Part shown: piece by piece, positions 45,021 through 54,172 of the stretch
Numbering within the stretch: the first letter of the stretch is position 1
How the letters are laid out: the number at the start of each line of letters is the position of its first letter
Assembly: GCA_022707965.1 (NCBI GenBank)
Contig: JAKIZO010000009.1
Coordinates: 1-60,012 of the forward strand
Source: Bacteroidota bacterium
GTDB lineage: Bacteria; Bacteroidota; Ignavibacteria; Kapaibacteriales; UBA2268
DNA length: 60,012 nucleotides
Direction of reading: 5' to 3'
Notes under the pieces: model-generated
What the model was told of the DNA's origin: nothing
Seen by the model: only the letters and a program-made list of their open reading frames with translations
The model's database searches: none
Position numbers and translations under genes: made by a program

Positions 45021-46410
45021 CGTTGTAATAGTAGATGATGATGACACCAGTCGCGAGATGCTTGCCGCTTATGTTAGAGATTTTATGTCAATTCCTGTCT
45101 CTGAATTCTCTTCGGGCTTCGATGCTCTCGAATATTTGGAGCAACACAGCGTTCCAATTGTCATAACCGACATTCGTATGCCGGGAATGAACGGAATGCA
45201 ACTGCTTCGCGAAATTAAATCGTCGAAAAATATCAAAAACACTAAGGTTATTCTTGTTACAGGATTTGCAAATTTAGATACCTGTATCGAAGCAATTCGG
45301 CAGGGTGCATATGATTACCTGGTGAAACCTATCGAAATTAGCTACGTTGCCGATATTATCAACAAAATACTTGCTGAAAATGAACAAACGAAAAACGTAT
45401 CGCCGGATAAACAAGAGAAAAATCTATCGCTTCACTATTCTTGCTACGAGCATCCCATAATTGGCAAAATCGGTGTCTTTTCCTCTCAAATGCAGAAAAT
45501 TGTCGAAACCGCTCTGAAACTTAGCCAGGACGATTTGCCCGTGCTAATCGAAGGCGAAAGCGGAACAGGCAAAGAAATTATCGCTTCTTTAATTCACTAT
45601 GGCGAAAAAGGCAACAAAAAACCGTTCGTAACGATTAATTGTGCTGCTATCACTCCAAGTTTGTTCGAAAGCGAACTTTTCGGCTACGACGAAGGTGCCT
45701 TTACGGGCGGCAAAAGCGGTGGCAAACGCGGGAAACTCGACATTGCCCAGGGCGGCACTCTTCTGCTCGATGAAATTGGCGAAATTCCGAACGAACTGCA
45801 AGCAAAATTGCTTCGCGTTCTCGAAGAAAAGGCGTTCTACCGCGTCGGTGGCGTCGAGAAAATTCCGCTCAATGTAAGGATTATCGCTTCGACTAATAAA
45901 AATCTGAAAGATATGGTCGATAGCAACCGATTTAGAATTGATTTGTATTACCGACTTTGTGCTGCTCATCTGGTGCTACCTGCGCTGCGTCAACAAAAAG
46001 AGGCAATCGCTCCGATGGCTCAAATGTTCCTGACAAATTTCGCAATTGAACGCAACAAAAAATTCAGGCTTATCGATAAGCATTCCGCTAAGATTTTGCA
46101 GGAACACCCCTGGTATGGAAACGTAAGAGAACTGAAAAATGCTATCGAACGGGTTGTCCTGCTCTATGATGATTACGAACTGCGTCCGCATCATATTTCG
46201 TTTCTTGAAGAATACAGCCAGCTGGGCGACACCGATAAATTCGTCCTGCGACCTGGCAGCTTTGTGCTTCCCGACGAAGATATCAATCTCGAAGAACTTA
46301 ATTACGAAATAGTCCAAAAGGCACTTGCAAAATTCAACGGCAACAAAACCCAAACCGCTCGCTATCTTGGGCTTACTCCGAGCGCACTCCGCAGCCGACT
46401 GAAAAAGTAA
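45013..46410 (+). CDS. Sigma-54 dependent response regulator, NtrC type
   Basis: The start is ATG 45013, giving 465 residues. The receiver domain (1-120) has Asp8-11 and phospho-acceptor Asp53 (TDIRMPG). The AAA+ domain has Walker A GESGTGKE (181-188), a GAFTGG loop and Walker B GGTLLLDEIGE. The Fis-like HTH at the C-terminus ends NGNKTQTARYLGLTPSALRS. The sigma-54 contact loop is GAFTGG rather than GAFTGA. It should remodel sigma-54 polymerase at genes that are not obvious in this window. Confidence 0.94.
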   Translation: MSSVVIVDDDDTSREMLAAYVRDFMSIPVSEFSSGFDALEYLEQHSVPIVITDIRMPGMNGMQLLREIKSSKNIKNTKVILVTGFANLDTCIEAIRQGAYDYLVKPIEISYVADIINKILAENEQTKNVSPDKQEKNLSLHYSCYEHPIIGKIGVFSSQMQKIVETALKLSQDDLPVLIEGESGTGKEIIASLIHYGEKGNKKPFVTINCAAITPSLFESELFGYDEGAFTGGKSGGKRGKLDIAQGGTLLLDEIGEIPNELQAKLLRVLEEKAFYRVGGVEKIPLNVRIIASTNKNLKDMVDSNRFRIDLYYRLCAAHLVLPALRQQKEAIAPMAQMFLTNFAIERNKKFRLIDKHSAKILQEHPWYGNVRELKNAIERVVLLYDDYELRPHHISFLEEYSQLGDTDKFVLRPGSFVLPDEDINLEELNYEIVQKALAKFNGNKTQTARYLGLTPSALRSRLKK

Positions 46411-46466
46411 GCGTTTCCTCCCGCTGCTACAATTTTTTTCAAGACTACCTTCGGTTGGTGTCTTTG

Positions 46467-46648
46467 GTAGTTCAGACATTCCTGTCTGAAAATTCTTATT
46501 ATTTTTATGTGGAATATTGCACAGATAGGAATAAGAAAACCTTCCGAAGGTTTCAAACCTTCGGAAGGTTATAAGCCTTATGATTATGAGAAAATCTAAG
46601 TAAAATAATCTATGTCTCGTATTTTTAAAAACAGACAAGAATGTCTGT
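46467..46648. repeat. Repeat cluster at the NtrC / tRNA-Lys convergent junction
   Basis: An A' element (46467-46490) is followed by a shortened A fused to a B pair (about 46519-46570) and a final A element (about 46629-46648). The last A runs directly into the 3' end of tRNA-Lys: the tRNA's GGGAGCA is continued by CAGACATTCTTGTCTGT, as if the element used the tRNA end as its border. Confidence 0.88.
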
Positions 46649-46722
46649 GCTCCCTGCGGGACTCGAACCCGCGACCCACTGATTAAGAGTCAGTTGCTCT
46701 GGCCAAACTGAGCTAAGGGAGC
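46648..46722 (-). tRNA. tRNA-Lys (anticodon CTT)
   Basis: On the minus strand the acceptor GCTCCCT pairs with AGGGAGC. The anticodon stem ACTGA/TCAGT encloses CTCTTAA, giving CTT (reads AAG). The T-arm is GCGGG-TTCGAGT-CCCGC. CCA is not encoded. Its 3' end abuts a family A repeat. Confidence 0.95.
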
Positions 46723-46805
46723 GTTGCAAAACTATGAAAAAATAATTACATTTAAAAATCTTTTTTATATTGAGTTATTTTTATTATTTTTGTAATCTTA
46801 TTTTT

Positions 46806-46892
46806 GGAAAGGTGCAGGAGTGGCTTAACTGGCACGCCTGGAAAGCGTGTGTACCGGAAACGGTACCGAGGGTTCGAATCCCTCCCTTTCCG
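46806..46892 (+). tRNA. tRNA-Ser (anticodon GGA)
   Basis: This is a long class II tRNA. The acceptor GGAAAGG pairs with CCTTTCC. The anticodon stem CACGC/GCGTG encloses CTGGAAA, giving GGA (reads TCC). The long variable arm is TACCGG-AAA-CGGTA, and the T-arm is GAGGG-TTCGAAT-CCCTC. Discriminator G, no encoded CCA. It is divergent from tRNA-Lys. Confidence 0.95.
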
Positions 46893-46898
46893 CAACGA

Positions 46899-47082
46899 CC
46901 TTCCGAAGGTATTATCACCGGTAGCACAGACATTCTTGTCTGTGCAATTCACTACAAAAATCTTTGCAGTGCGCTACATAAAAACTATAAGAAATTTTCA
47001 GACAGGAATGTCTGAACTACTATAAACATTTTTTTTATCAGGTTGTCTCTTTATTTCCAAGCTTATAACCTTCCGAAGGTTT
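46899..47082. repeat. Repeat cluster at the tRNA-Ser / GDP-mannose pyrophosphorylase convergent junction
   Basis: A partial B unit (about 46899-46913), A (about 46919-46943, reverse orientation), an A' variant (about 47000-47022) and a single B unit near 47068-47082. Nothing else is visible in this stretch. Confidence 0.85.
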
Positions 47083-47115
47083 TTTCTACACCCGTCTGTA
47101 CAATGCACATTGCCA

Positions 47116-48222
47116 TCAAATATATTCTTCGCCGAACTTGTTTTTTACGTCCTCGACGCTCTTGCGCACCTGCTGCACCTTCTCCACCGGGCAAACAAGC
47201 ACTGCGTCGTCTGTTACCACCACAGCAACGCCGTCCATTCCCAGAACGGATACAACCGCCCTTTCGCTTTCGTTGATAACAATTGAATTTTTTGTGTCAG
47301 GAAGCGACGCCCGACCTACGGCAATATTTCCGCTTGCATCAGCCGAACGCGTCCGCCGCAACGCATCTATTGCCCCAACATCGTCCCAGTTGAACAAAGC
47401 ACGCGCAACAGCAACATTTGGCGTTTTTTCCATAAGTCCGTAGTCAATCGAAATATTCGGGAATTTCTCAAAAATTTCGCCAATTTCGTTTGAAAATGAG
47501 ATTGCCGTCTTGCTTATTGAGCCCGCCAATCTCTCAGCCATAATATCGATTTTGTCCCCAACTTCGGGCAAGTATTGCTTCATTTCACCAACAAAAGTAG
47601 AAAGTTTGTAAAAAAACATTCCACTATTCCAGAGAAAGTTCCCCGACGAAAGATAATGAGTTGCCGCCTCAATAGTCGGCTTTTCGCGAAAACTCAATAC
47701 GTCGAAAATCAACTGCCAGCCGCCGACTTTTTCCCCGAGTTCAATATAGCCATAGCCCGTTTCAGGACGAGTTGGCGGAATGCCGATTGTGAGTATTTTC
47801 CCTTCGCTTTCGGCATATTTCATTGCTTCGTCCACTGTGGCAACGAATGCATCCGATGGATAAATATGCTGGTCGGCGGTAAGCACAGCAACCGATAAAT
47901 CCTGTTCTTCTCTATATTTTGCACGCAGAACGGCTGCACCAAGCGCAAGGCATGGCGCAGTATTGCGTTTGTATGGCTCGGGAATAACGTTTTCAGGCGG
48001 AAAATCTCTGAGCATATCTCGCATAATCGGTGCCAGCAGTTCGCTTGTGATGACATACACATCTTGCTTATCGATAAGCGGCGAAATTCGCTCGACCGAT
48101 TCTTCGAGCATAGTTTTGTCTGTCGAGACTAATTTGAGCAATTGCTTCGGTTTTTTGCGTCGGCTAAGTGGCCAGAAGCGTTCGCCCGCGCCACCTGCCA
48201 TAATCAATGCAACTCTTTTCAT
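47116..48222 (-). CDS. manC: Mannose-1-phosphate guanylyltransferase
   Basis: This encodes 368 residues, the single-domain nucleotidyltransferase size. The nucleotide loop is IMAGGAGERFWPLSRRKKPKQ, the metal Asp sits in VAVLTADQHI, and FREKPTIEAATHYL and LWNSGMFFYKL are typical of GMP/GDP-mannose pyrophosphorylases; the isomerase half of bifunctional ManC is absent. It makes GDP-mannose for glycans. It starts inside the stop of the M50 peptidase gene (4-bp ATGA overlap), and a flippase lies further upstream, which suggests a cell-surface glycan operon. Confidence 0.93.
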   Translation of the reverse strand: MKRVALIMAGGAGERFWPLSRRKKPKQLLKLVSTDKTMLEESVERISPLIDKQDVYVITSELLAPIMRDMLRDFPPENVIPEPYKRNTAPCLALGAAVLRAKYREEQDLSVAVLTADQHIYPSDAFVATVDEAMKYAESEGKILTIGIPPTRPETGYGYIELGEKVGGWQLIFDVLSFREKPTIEAATHYLSSGNFLWNSGMFFYKLSTFVGEMKQYLPEVGDKIDIMAERLAGSISKTAISFSNEIGEIFEKFPNISIDYGLMEKTPNVAVARALFNWDDVGAIDALRRTRSADASGNIAVGRASLPDTKNSIVINESERAVVSVLGMDGVAVVVTDDAVLVCPVEKVQQVRKSVEDVKNKFGEEYI

Positions 48223-48959
48223 TGCTGTTCCTTATTTTTTTTGTATAAATATGCGAAACTTTTATAAAATGCAAACAAAGATATCCCAAGAATAATAATT
48301 GCCCACATCCAGTATGGCAGAAATAAATATTCCTGCAAATAACCCGTATCGGAATACATTATTTTCCCGTCTATTTCAACTTTATCGATGAAAAAATAAC
48401 CAATATTCTGGTATAAACTGAGCATTGAAGAAACACCCAGCAATTGAAGCACAAGTTGCTTCGCCCGTTCGGACGATTTTATCCCTATATACATAAGCAA
48501 AGCACCCACCGCAATCAAGAACAGCACCCCAAAAACAGAGCGAACCCAAATTAGAACAGTAATAATAATCAACGCACCGATAACGACAAGCAACCGTTGA
48601 GTTGCTTTGACTGAGGCAGAAGCATAAATAAAGAGCATACCTGCAAATGTAGGTCCGAGCGGTCCGCCAATGGCAACAATCGCTTGCCCGATTGAGCCAA
48701 GAAATTGCACACCTGAATGCACCGCCACGCCCGAACCATCAGGATGCACCAGCAGGTAATGAAAGCTGCCGCCAAGCAGCAATGCCGCCAGTCCGTGCCC
48801 CATCTCGTGGAAATACGTTGCAAGAATTGTCAGCGGGTAAAGGTAATAGAAGCCGTCGGGAATATTCCACACAATAATAATCATAAGGGAAAAGCCCGAA
48901 AAATACCAAGGCGAGTATTTATTGAAATGCTTCTGTGTGATTTTCTCAGGGACAGTCAT
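48219..48959 (-). CDS. M50 family intramembrane-type metallopeptidase homologue
   Basis: This encodes 246 residues and is very hydrophobic, with about six helices. The zinc motif is in TYFHEMGHGLAALLLGG (HEMGH, near residue 52). The family is M50B-like, comparable to small membrane proteins whose substrate is unknown rather than RseP, because no PDZ domain is present. It lies 3 bp after the flippase stop and overlaps the pyrophosphorylase start by 4 bp. Confidence 0.85.
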   Translation of the reverse strand: MTVPEKITQKHFNKYSPWYFSGFSLMIIIVWNIPDGFYYLYPLTILATYFHEMGHGLAALLLGGSFHYLLVHPDGSGVAVHSGVQFLGSIGQAIVAIGGPLGPTFAGMLFIYASASVKATQRLLVVIGALIIITVLIWVRSVFGVLFLIAVGALLMYIGIKSSERAKQLVLQLLGVSSMLSLYQNIGYFFIDKVEIDGKIMYSDTGYLQEYLFLPYWMWAIIILGISLFAFYKSFAYLYKKNKEQQ

Positions 48960-48962
48960 ATT

Positions 48963-50435
48963 TTATGCCTTTTTGTTCAACTTCAAAAGATTGCGAATGT
49001 GGTTCAATTCCGATGGTGTGAAGAATTTTAGCAAGTATAGAATTACAGCAAACGAAGCAAGAAAGAGAGTTCGCACAACAATTGCCCATTTCATTTCGAG
49101 GAACAAAGTTGCTACCTTTGCAACGAAATAGACGATAGCAGTCGAAAAAATAATTATCCACACACGCCGCCATTCGTAAGCAATCGGGTAAATTTTACGC
49201 TGGTAAATGTATAAATTGCATGCCCCTACAAGATAGCCCGCAACAATTGCGATAGCCGAACCCCAGTAGGAAATATACGGAATGAGAATTAAATTAAGTA
49301 TTAAACTAACAGCCGCACCAAGTCCGACGGAAATTCCCACGTAACGAGTGTTTTTGGTAATTAAAAACCCCGCTGCAAAATGCGATTGGCTACCATTTAT
49401 GAAAAATGCGAGCAGAATTACAGGCACAATCGCAAGCCCCGTCCAGTAGGACGGTTCGATAAAGCGACCGCCAATGAATGGCAATTGCACAAGGTATTCT
49501 ATATATAGCGAAGTCGCAAGGAAAACACCCGAGCAAAACAGCACGTAGTAAGTAAACACACGGGCAAAAAGTTCCTTTGCACCTTCTTCGTTGTAGCGGC
49601 TCAGATAAAATGGCTTCCACGCATAATCGAAAACAGTAACTACAATCATCATCGGAATAGCAAGGCGGAAATTGACAGCATAAATCGCCAAATCGTTCGT
49701 CGAAGCAAGCGCTTTGAGAAATGGGCGGTCTGCCACTTGCAGTATCATTGCCGATAAATTCGCAGGAAGAGTGGGAAGCCCGAATTTGAACATATCTTTG
49801 ATAAGCGTCCAATCAAAATACTTGACTAAATTTGCCCTAACTTCTTTGAAAACAATCGCTATTCCAAGCGAGGACGCAATAAGCTGCGAAATCACCACGC
49901 CCATCGCACCCCAGCCTAACGAAACAACCAAAATCAGATTATTCGCGACTGCGATAATTATCAATAGCAATCTTGTTTGGGCGAATTTCCTTGCTTGACG
50001 CGTCATTCGCAAGTAAGCATACGGTATTAGGATTAAGCTATCGAATAGTGGGATTAGTATGGAGATTCTCACAATTGTTGCAGCTCGGGGCAAATCTATC
50101 AAATCATAAGCAAAATAGTCAGCTGTTAGTATCACTATCAAAGCAAACGAAGCGGCAATGCTCGAAATTACAAACATAGCGTTCGAAAATACCTTGCGGC
50201 ACAGCTCGGGATTGTCCTTCTGATAGAAACGAAAGTAGGACGATTCCAACCCGAACGAGAAAATGATGTTCAGAAACGCAAGAATAGAATAAATAAAGGT
50301 GATTTCCGCAAGTTCAGTTTTTGTAAGATAATTAGTATACAGCGGTGTAAGCAGAAATGAAAGAAACCGTCCGATTACCTGAAACACACCATATATCACT
50401 GTATCGCTCGCAAGCGACTTGATTTTATCACGCAT
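48963..50435 (-). CDS. Polysaccharide biosynthesis protein / lipid-linked oligosaccharide flippase (MATE/Wzx-like)
   Basis: This encodes 490 residues with about 12-14 transmembrane helices. It starts LASDTVIYGVFQVIGRFLSF and contains TPLYTNYLTKTELAEITFIY and LESSYFRFYQKDNPE, which are typical of the polysaccharide_synt/Wzx superfamily. It should flip undecaprenyl-linked sugar units across the inner membrane. It is the first gene of the operon with the M50 and mannose-1-phosphate guanylyltransferase genes. Confidence 0.92.
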   Translation of the reverse strand: MRDKIKSLASDTVIYGVFQVIGRFLSFLLTPLYTNYLTKTELAEITFIYSILAFLNIIFSFGLESSYFRFYQKDNPELCRKVFSNAMFVISSIAASFALIVILTADYFAYDLIDLPRAATIVRISILIPLFDSLILIPYAYLRMTRQARKFAQTRLLLIIIAVANNLILVVSLGWGAMGVVISQLIASSLGIAIVFKEVRANLVKYFDWTLIKDMFKFGLPTLPANLSAMILQVADRPFLKALASTNDLAIYAVNFRLAIPMMIVVTVFDYAWKPFYLSRYNEEGAKELFARVFTYYVLFCSGVFLATSLYIEYLVQLPFIGGRFIEPSYWTGLAIVPVILLAFFINGSQSHFAAGFLITKNTRYVGISVGLGAAVSLILNLILIPYISYWGSAIAIVAGYLVGACNLYIYQRKIYPIAYEWRRVWIIIFSTAIVYFVAKVATLFLEMKWAIVVRTLFLASFAVILYLLKFFTPSELNHIRNLLKLNKKA

Positions 50436-50566
50436 AAGCCGACGGCAAAAATTAAAATGTAAAATTAAATAAATGTTAACATAAAAAGTAAGTTTTTTTT
50501 CTCAATAAAATTATAAATTAAACTTCATAGAGATTGAATATTTGTAAAATTATAAAAAATTCATTT

Positions 50567-50905
50567 ATGAAAACAAAACTTGAAAAATTTGATAATTATT
50601 GTCTGATGAAGCTGGACGGACAATTTGTGGGTGGGGACGAAACAGATGAATTTTTCAATCTTGCAATGAGTACACTTTCGGACGGATGCAAAAATCTTGT
50701 GATGGATTTCAAAGATGTGCTGTATTTTAGTTCGATAAGCATCGGGAAGCTGATAAAGCTGAATTACGAATACAACTTAAAGGATTCGCGTTTGATACTG
50801 ACGAATGTGAATAAGACGCTCCAAGAGGTGTTCAAAATCACAAAGGTATCCTCGATTTTGCGAATTACATTGACAATGGAAGAAGCAATGCAGCAGATGA
50901 AATAA
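50567..50905 (+). CDS. STAS domain anti-sigma factor antagonist-like protein
   Basis: The start is ATG 50567, giving 112 residues. The STAS core is present: YCLMKLDGQFVGG, then NLVMDFKDVLYFSSISIGKL, where the Ser in the SSIS segment aligns with the phosphorylation site of SpoIIAA-type antagonists. No ribosome binding site is clear before the ATG. No partner anti-sigma kinase or phosphatase is in the window. It may act in partner-switching stress signalling. Confidence 0.85.
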   Translation: MKTKLEKFDNYCLMKLDGQFVGGDETDEFFNLAMSTLSDGCKNLVMDFKDVLYFSSISIGKLIKLNYEYNLKDSRLILTNVNKTLQEVFKITKVSSILRITLTMEEAMQQMK

Positions 50906-51256
50906 AAAGACTATCCCTGATTGTGGACAGTCCGAAATTTTACGCTAAGTTTGTCATAGGAGGCATTCTTAATTCTAAATACGCTTTATTTTCAAAAGTG
51001 TTTCAATTATTTTAGAATTCCTTTATAAACATAAATAGACTTCTGAAAAGCTGTCACGAAATATCAAGGATTTAAATATTCGGAAGAGCGGGAACCTTCC
51101 GAAGGTTTTCCTATATCGGTAGCATAGACATTCCTGTATGTGTAAGAACATTGCAAAATATATATTTGATTAATTTTTTCAGACAAGAATGTCTGAATTA
51201 CCAACGATGCTTTCCGAAAGTTTGAAATAGCCGCTTTCGAAACAATACCTAAAACA
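50906..51256. other. STAS / yidC convergent intergenic region: AT-rich spacer and repeat elements
   Basis: A spacer of about 180 bp follows the STAS gene, with a weak 9-bp AATTCTAAA/TTTAGAATT inverted repeat (about 50970-51018) that looks incidental. Then come a B unit (51093-51107), a degenerate A in reverse orientation (about 51118-51142) and an A' variant (51180-51202). No gene or transposase is supported. Confidence 0.6.
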
Positions 51257-51281
51257 AAGGCTGTCCTTGCGGGACAGCCTT
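51257..51281 (-). terminator. yidC: Strong intrinsic terminator after yidC
   Basis: AAGGCTGTCC and GGACAGCCTT form a 10-bp GC-rich stem with a 5-nt loop, followed on the minus strand by TTGTTTT. It lies about 18 bp after the yidC stop codon. Confidence 0.85.
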
Positions 51282-51298
51282 CGTTTGCAAAATCTCAT

Positions 51299-53158
51299 CT
51301 ACTTTTTCTTTCTTGGTCGGTTTTGATTTGGGCGGTTGCCTTGCTGTGGCTTTGCACCTGGGAACGAGCGCCCCTGTGCTTCGGCTAATTCCTGAGCTTC
51401 ACGCATTTTGCGTTGCAACCAGCCTTCTTTCTTCGGCATTTTCTTCAAATCTTCGAGCGTTAAGCGTTTCTTTGAGAACTTGTTTATATAAATTTGTTGA
51501 GCGATTGAGAGCAAATTAAAGAAGAAATAGTATAAATTAAGTCCTGATGGGAAGTTTGAGAACAAGAAAACGAACATTATCGGCATCATATACACCATTG
51601 CTTTCTGGCGTGGATCTGTGATGGTCATTTTCTGCTGAATGAACATAGTTGCACCCATTAGCAATGCCAAGCCCGATAGATGGCTCATTCCAAGGAATGA
51701 AAAACCAAAACTCAAAATTTTGTCGGGCATAGATAAATCTGTAATCCACCAGATAAATGGTTCCTGACGAAGCTCTATTGCCGAACGCAGCACCGCCCAA
51801 AGTGCGAACAAAATTGGCATTTGCAGCAGCAGCGGCAAGCACCCGCTCGCAGGATTTATCCCATATTCCGAATAAAGCTTCATTATTTCTTTCTGTTGAG
51901 CTTGCTGGTCGTCTTTGTATTTTGTGCGGATTTTTTCCATTTCGGGCGAAAGCAGCTGCATCTTCTGAGCTGAACGCATTTGAGTAATCGAAAGCGGATG
52001 CAACAAAATCTTAATTATCAACGAGAAAATTAATATCGCAATTCCGTAGTTCGGAACAAATTTGTGCACAAACTGGAAGATTGGCAGCATAAAGTATTCA
52101 CCAATCGGGCGAATTAAGAAACGCCAACCGAAATTTATTAACGCATTCATTCCATACGAACGAACAATATTATATTCGAGCGGACCGATGAACACTTTGA
52201 AATTGTTCACCTGCTCACCGCCTTTATATGGAATGCGGAAATTTATCGAATATGTTTCGGTAATGCCGTTATTTGCGTGGTGGCGTGCATAACCTGAAAT
52301 ATCGACTGTGCCATCGAAACTTTGCCACGGCTGCGGCATAATCGAGGTTGCAAAATACTTTGTTTTAATTGCTGCGTAATCGATTATCCCGGTAAAGCTT
52401 TTTTCAATTGGTTTGGTGTCGGTTGCGTTGACTTCCTCGACTTCGCCGTTCATTTGAACTATTGCCATAGCGTCGCTTGCTTCGTCGACGCTATTGTATT
52501 CTTGTGGTGGCAACCCCTTTTCCCAAAGCAGGTTATAGCCACGTGTCGGAAGCACATCTTCTAAATTTGCAACAGTAATGTTTTGCTCAATATGATATTT
52601 GTCGCCGAAGAATTTGATGACTTTCTTGATTTTGCTATTATTCCCCAAATCAAGTTCAAAAACAAGATTTGCTGATTGGTCGCCCTGGATTTTGATATTA
52701 GTTTCTTTTTGGTTGGCAAGCGAGAAATTCAGGTCGCGGGTGTCGATTTTTTTAGCATCAAGAGTAACGAAATTCATAAATAATTCGCCATTGCCGCGGC
52801 GGATAAGCTGCACGGGCGTTTTGTCCCATTTTTTGTATTTTTTTAGTTTCCAGGATTTTAAAGCAGCACCACGTGAGGAAATTTCAGCAACAAAAAGGTC
52901 GTTCTCAACGGTGTAAATAGTTTCATCCTTCGAAACAAATTTCGAGAAAATGCCGTAGCGTTGCTGGTTTTGCAAAGTATCGGCAATAGGTTTCACGGGT
53001 GCAAGGCTATCCCGAGCTTTTTCGGGCAATTGTTGTGCGGTTGTGTCTGCTGTTGTGTCTTTTGGCGGTGGGGGCACTTCCGTAATCGACATATAGAAGA
53101 GCCAGCCAAAAAGCAGCAGCATAATCAAGGTCATTCCGATAAATGAATTTCTATCCAT
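51299..53158 (-). CDS. yidC: Membrane protein insertase YidC
   Basis: This encodes 619 residues, the Gram-negative-type long form. The first transmembrane helix (about 7-26) is followed by the periplasmic P1 domain (about 60-360), then five conserved helices (from about 365). The insertase core includes LIIKILLHPLSITQMRSAQK with the conserved Arg, and GCLPLLLQMPILFALW. The C-terminal tail is basic and Gln/Pro-rich, which can bind the ribosome. It inserts and folds inner-membrane proteins with or without SecYEG. Last gene of the rpmH-rnpA-yidD-yidC run. Confidence 0.97.
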   Translation of the reverse strand: MDRNSFIGMTLIMLLLFGWLFYMSITEVPPPPKDTTADTTAQQLPEKARDSLAPVKPIADTLQNQQRYGIFSKFVSKDETIYTVENDLFVAEISSRGAALKSWKLKKYKKWDKTPVQLIRRGNGELFMNFVTLDAKKIDTRDLNFSLANQKETNIKIQGDQSANLVFELDLGNNSKIKKVIKFFGDKYHIEQNITVANLEDVLPTRGYNLLWEKGLPPQEYNSVDEASDAMAIVQMNGEVEEVNATDTKPIEKSFTGIIDYAAIKTKYFATSIMPQPWQSFDGTVDISGYARHHANNGITETYSINFRIPYKGGEQVNNFKVFIGPLEYNIVRSYGMNALINFGWRFLIRPIGEYFMLPIFQFVHKFVPNYGIAILIFSLIIKILLHPLSITQMRSAQKMQLLSPEMEKIRTKYKDDQQAQQKEIMKLYSEYGINPASGCLPLLLQMPILFALWAVLRSAIELRQEPFIWWITDLSMPDKILSFGFSFLGMSHLSGLALLMGATMFIQQKMTITDPRQKAMVYMMPIMFVFLFSNFPSGLNLYYFFFNLLSIAQQIYINKFSKKRLTLEDLKKMPKKEGWLQRKMREAQELAEAQGRSFPGAKPQQGNRPNQNRPRKKK

Positions 53159-53170
53159 ATTCTACTTCAA

Positions 53171-53410
53171 TTAATTAATAATTTTCTTTTTAAATAATAC
53201 ATCGGGAACGGGGTCGAACCCGCCTTTCGAAAATGGGTTGCACCGAAGGATGCGTTTTATTGCAAGAAAAGTTCCGAAAATAGAGCCGTGCTTTTCGATT
53301 GCATCGATTGCGTATTGAGAGCAAGTTGGGTAGAAACGGCAGGACGGCGGGAAAATCGGCGATATAGCAAACTTGTAGAACTTAATCAATATTATCAGGA
53401 TTTTCTTCAT
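53171..53410 (-). CDS. yidD: Membrane protein insertion efficiency factor YidD
   Basis: This encodes 79 residues from the ATG at 53410. The signature [17 protein letters not shown] and [15 protein letters not shown] are intact, including the conserved Cys pair. The amphipathic N-terminus ([14 protein letters not shown]) fits a membrane-associated small protein. Start overlaps the rnpA coding end by 29 bp. It is followed 12 bp later by yidC. Confidence 0.94.
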   Translation of the reverse strand: MKKILIILIKFYKFAISPIFPPSCRFYPTCSQYAIDAIEKHGSIFGTFLAIKRILRCNPFSKGGFDPVPDVLFKKKIIN

Positions 53411-53795
53411 CAACTTGCCTTTTGATACAAGAGTTACGGAATTTTTCGACAATTATCATAAATTCAGCGAAAACATCGGTCAGTCGAATTAGCGACGGCT
53501 TTGCAACGGGTGTCCGCCAGAAAAGTATTATTGCCGATACGGGCGCGCTTCCCACAAGCAGCAAATGAACATATTGACGAAGAACTTCTCTCAGCAAACG
53601 CTTTACACGGTTTCGGACAACTGCCCGTTTCGAAACTTTTTTGCTTGCAACGACTGCGTATTCAATCGTGGCTGTCGCTGCTTCGTTGCATTCGATTACT
53701 ACAAATAAATTAGAAGTCGAAAATTTTTTGCCATTTGCGAAAACCTCCTGGAAACGCTTTTGTTTTTTGATTGTGGCAAGCCGACTGCACGGCAT
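53382..53795 (-). CDS. rnpA: Ribonuclease P protein component
   Basis: The start is ATG 53795 (AGAGGT upstream), giving 137 residues. The RNR motif [15 protein letters not shown] (about 65-80) is clear, with the opening [14 protein letters not shown]. RnpA helps the catalytic RNA bind pre-tRNA. The C-terminal 40 residues are less conserved. The gene lies in its standard place between rpmH and yidD. Confidence 0.95.
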   Translation of the reverse strand: MPCSRLATIKKQKRFQEVFANGKKFSTSNLFVVIECNEAATATIEYAVVASKKVSKRAVVRNRVKRLLREVLRQYVHLLLVGSAPVSAIILFWRTPVAKPSLIRLTDVFAEFMIIVEKFRNSCIKRQVDEENPDNID

Positions 53796-53866
53796 TTTCG
53801 ACCTCTTAATTTTATTTGCATAACAGTGAGCCCGTTCGCCCAATGTCTATGCTTGTTGTCAATGTA

Positions 53867-54013
53867 CTATCTTTCGTCGCTAACAGTTAAGCGATAACGA
53901 CCTTTGGCACGACGGCGAGCAAGCACCTTGCGACCATTTTTCGTTGCCATACGAGCGCGAAATCCGTGCTTGTTAACTCTTTTACGACGACTTGGCTGAT
54001 ACGTTCTTTTCAT
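53867..54013 (-). CDS. rpmH: 50S ribosomal protein L34
   Basis: This encodes 48 residues: [20 protein letters not shown] at the start, then [20 protein letters not shown] and RLTVSDER. The composition (about one third Arg/Lys) and the sequence are canonical L34. The gene is too short to be called by simple length cut-offs. It heads the rnpA-yidD-yidC run. The 160 bp upstream contain no DnaA boxes, so no origin is suggested here. Confidence 0.97.
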   Translation of the reverse strand: MKRTYQPSRRKRVNKHGFRARMATKNGRKVLARRRAKGRYRLTVSDER

Positions 54014-54172
54014 AAATCACCTAAACTCGATAATTTATTATAAATTATAGTTTTACGAAAAAATGAACTACAAATATAAGAATTTTTTTAGATTTATAAA
54101 ATTATTTATCTGAAAAATATGAAGATTATAGAAATTAGCGAAAATGGGGAAAGCAGCAAAATCGTTACATAT

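Noticed and set aside
50906-51060. Insertion sequence remnant after the STAS gene
   Set aside because: No transposase fragment, no convincing terminal inverted repeats; only a weak AT-rich 9-bp inverted repeat.
53796-54172. Replication origin next to rpmH
   Set aside because: No dnaA gene and no TTATNCACA-like boxes are visible upstream of rpmH.
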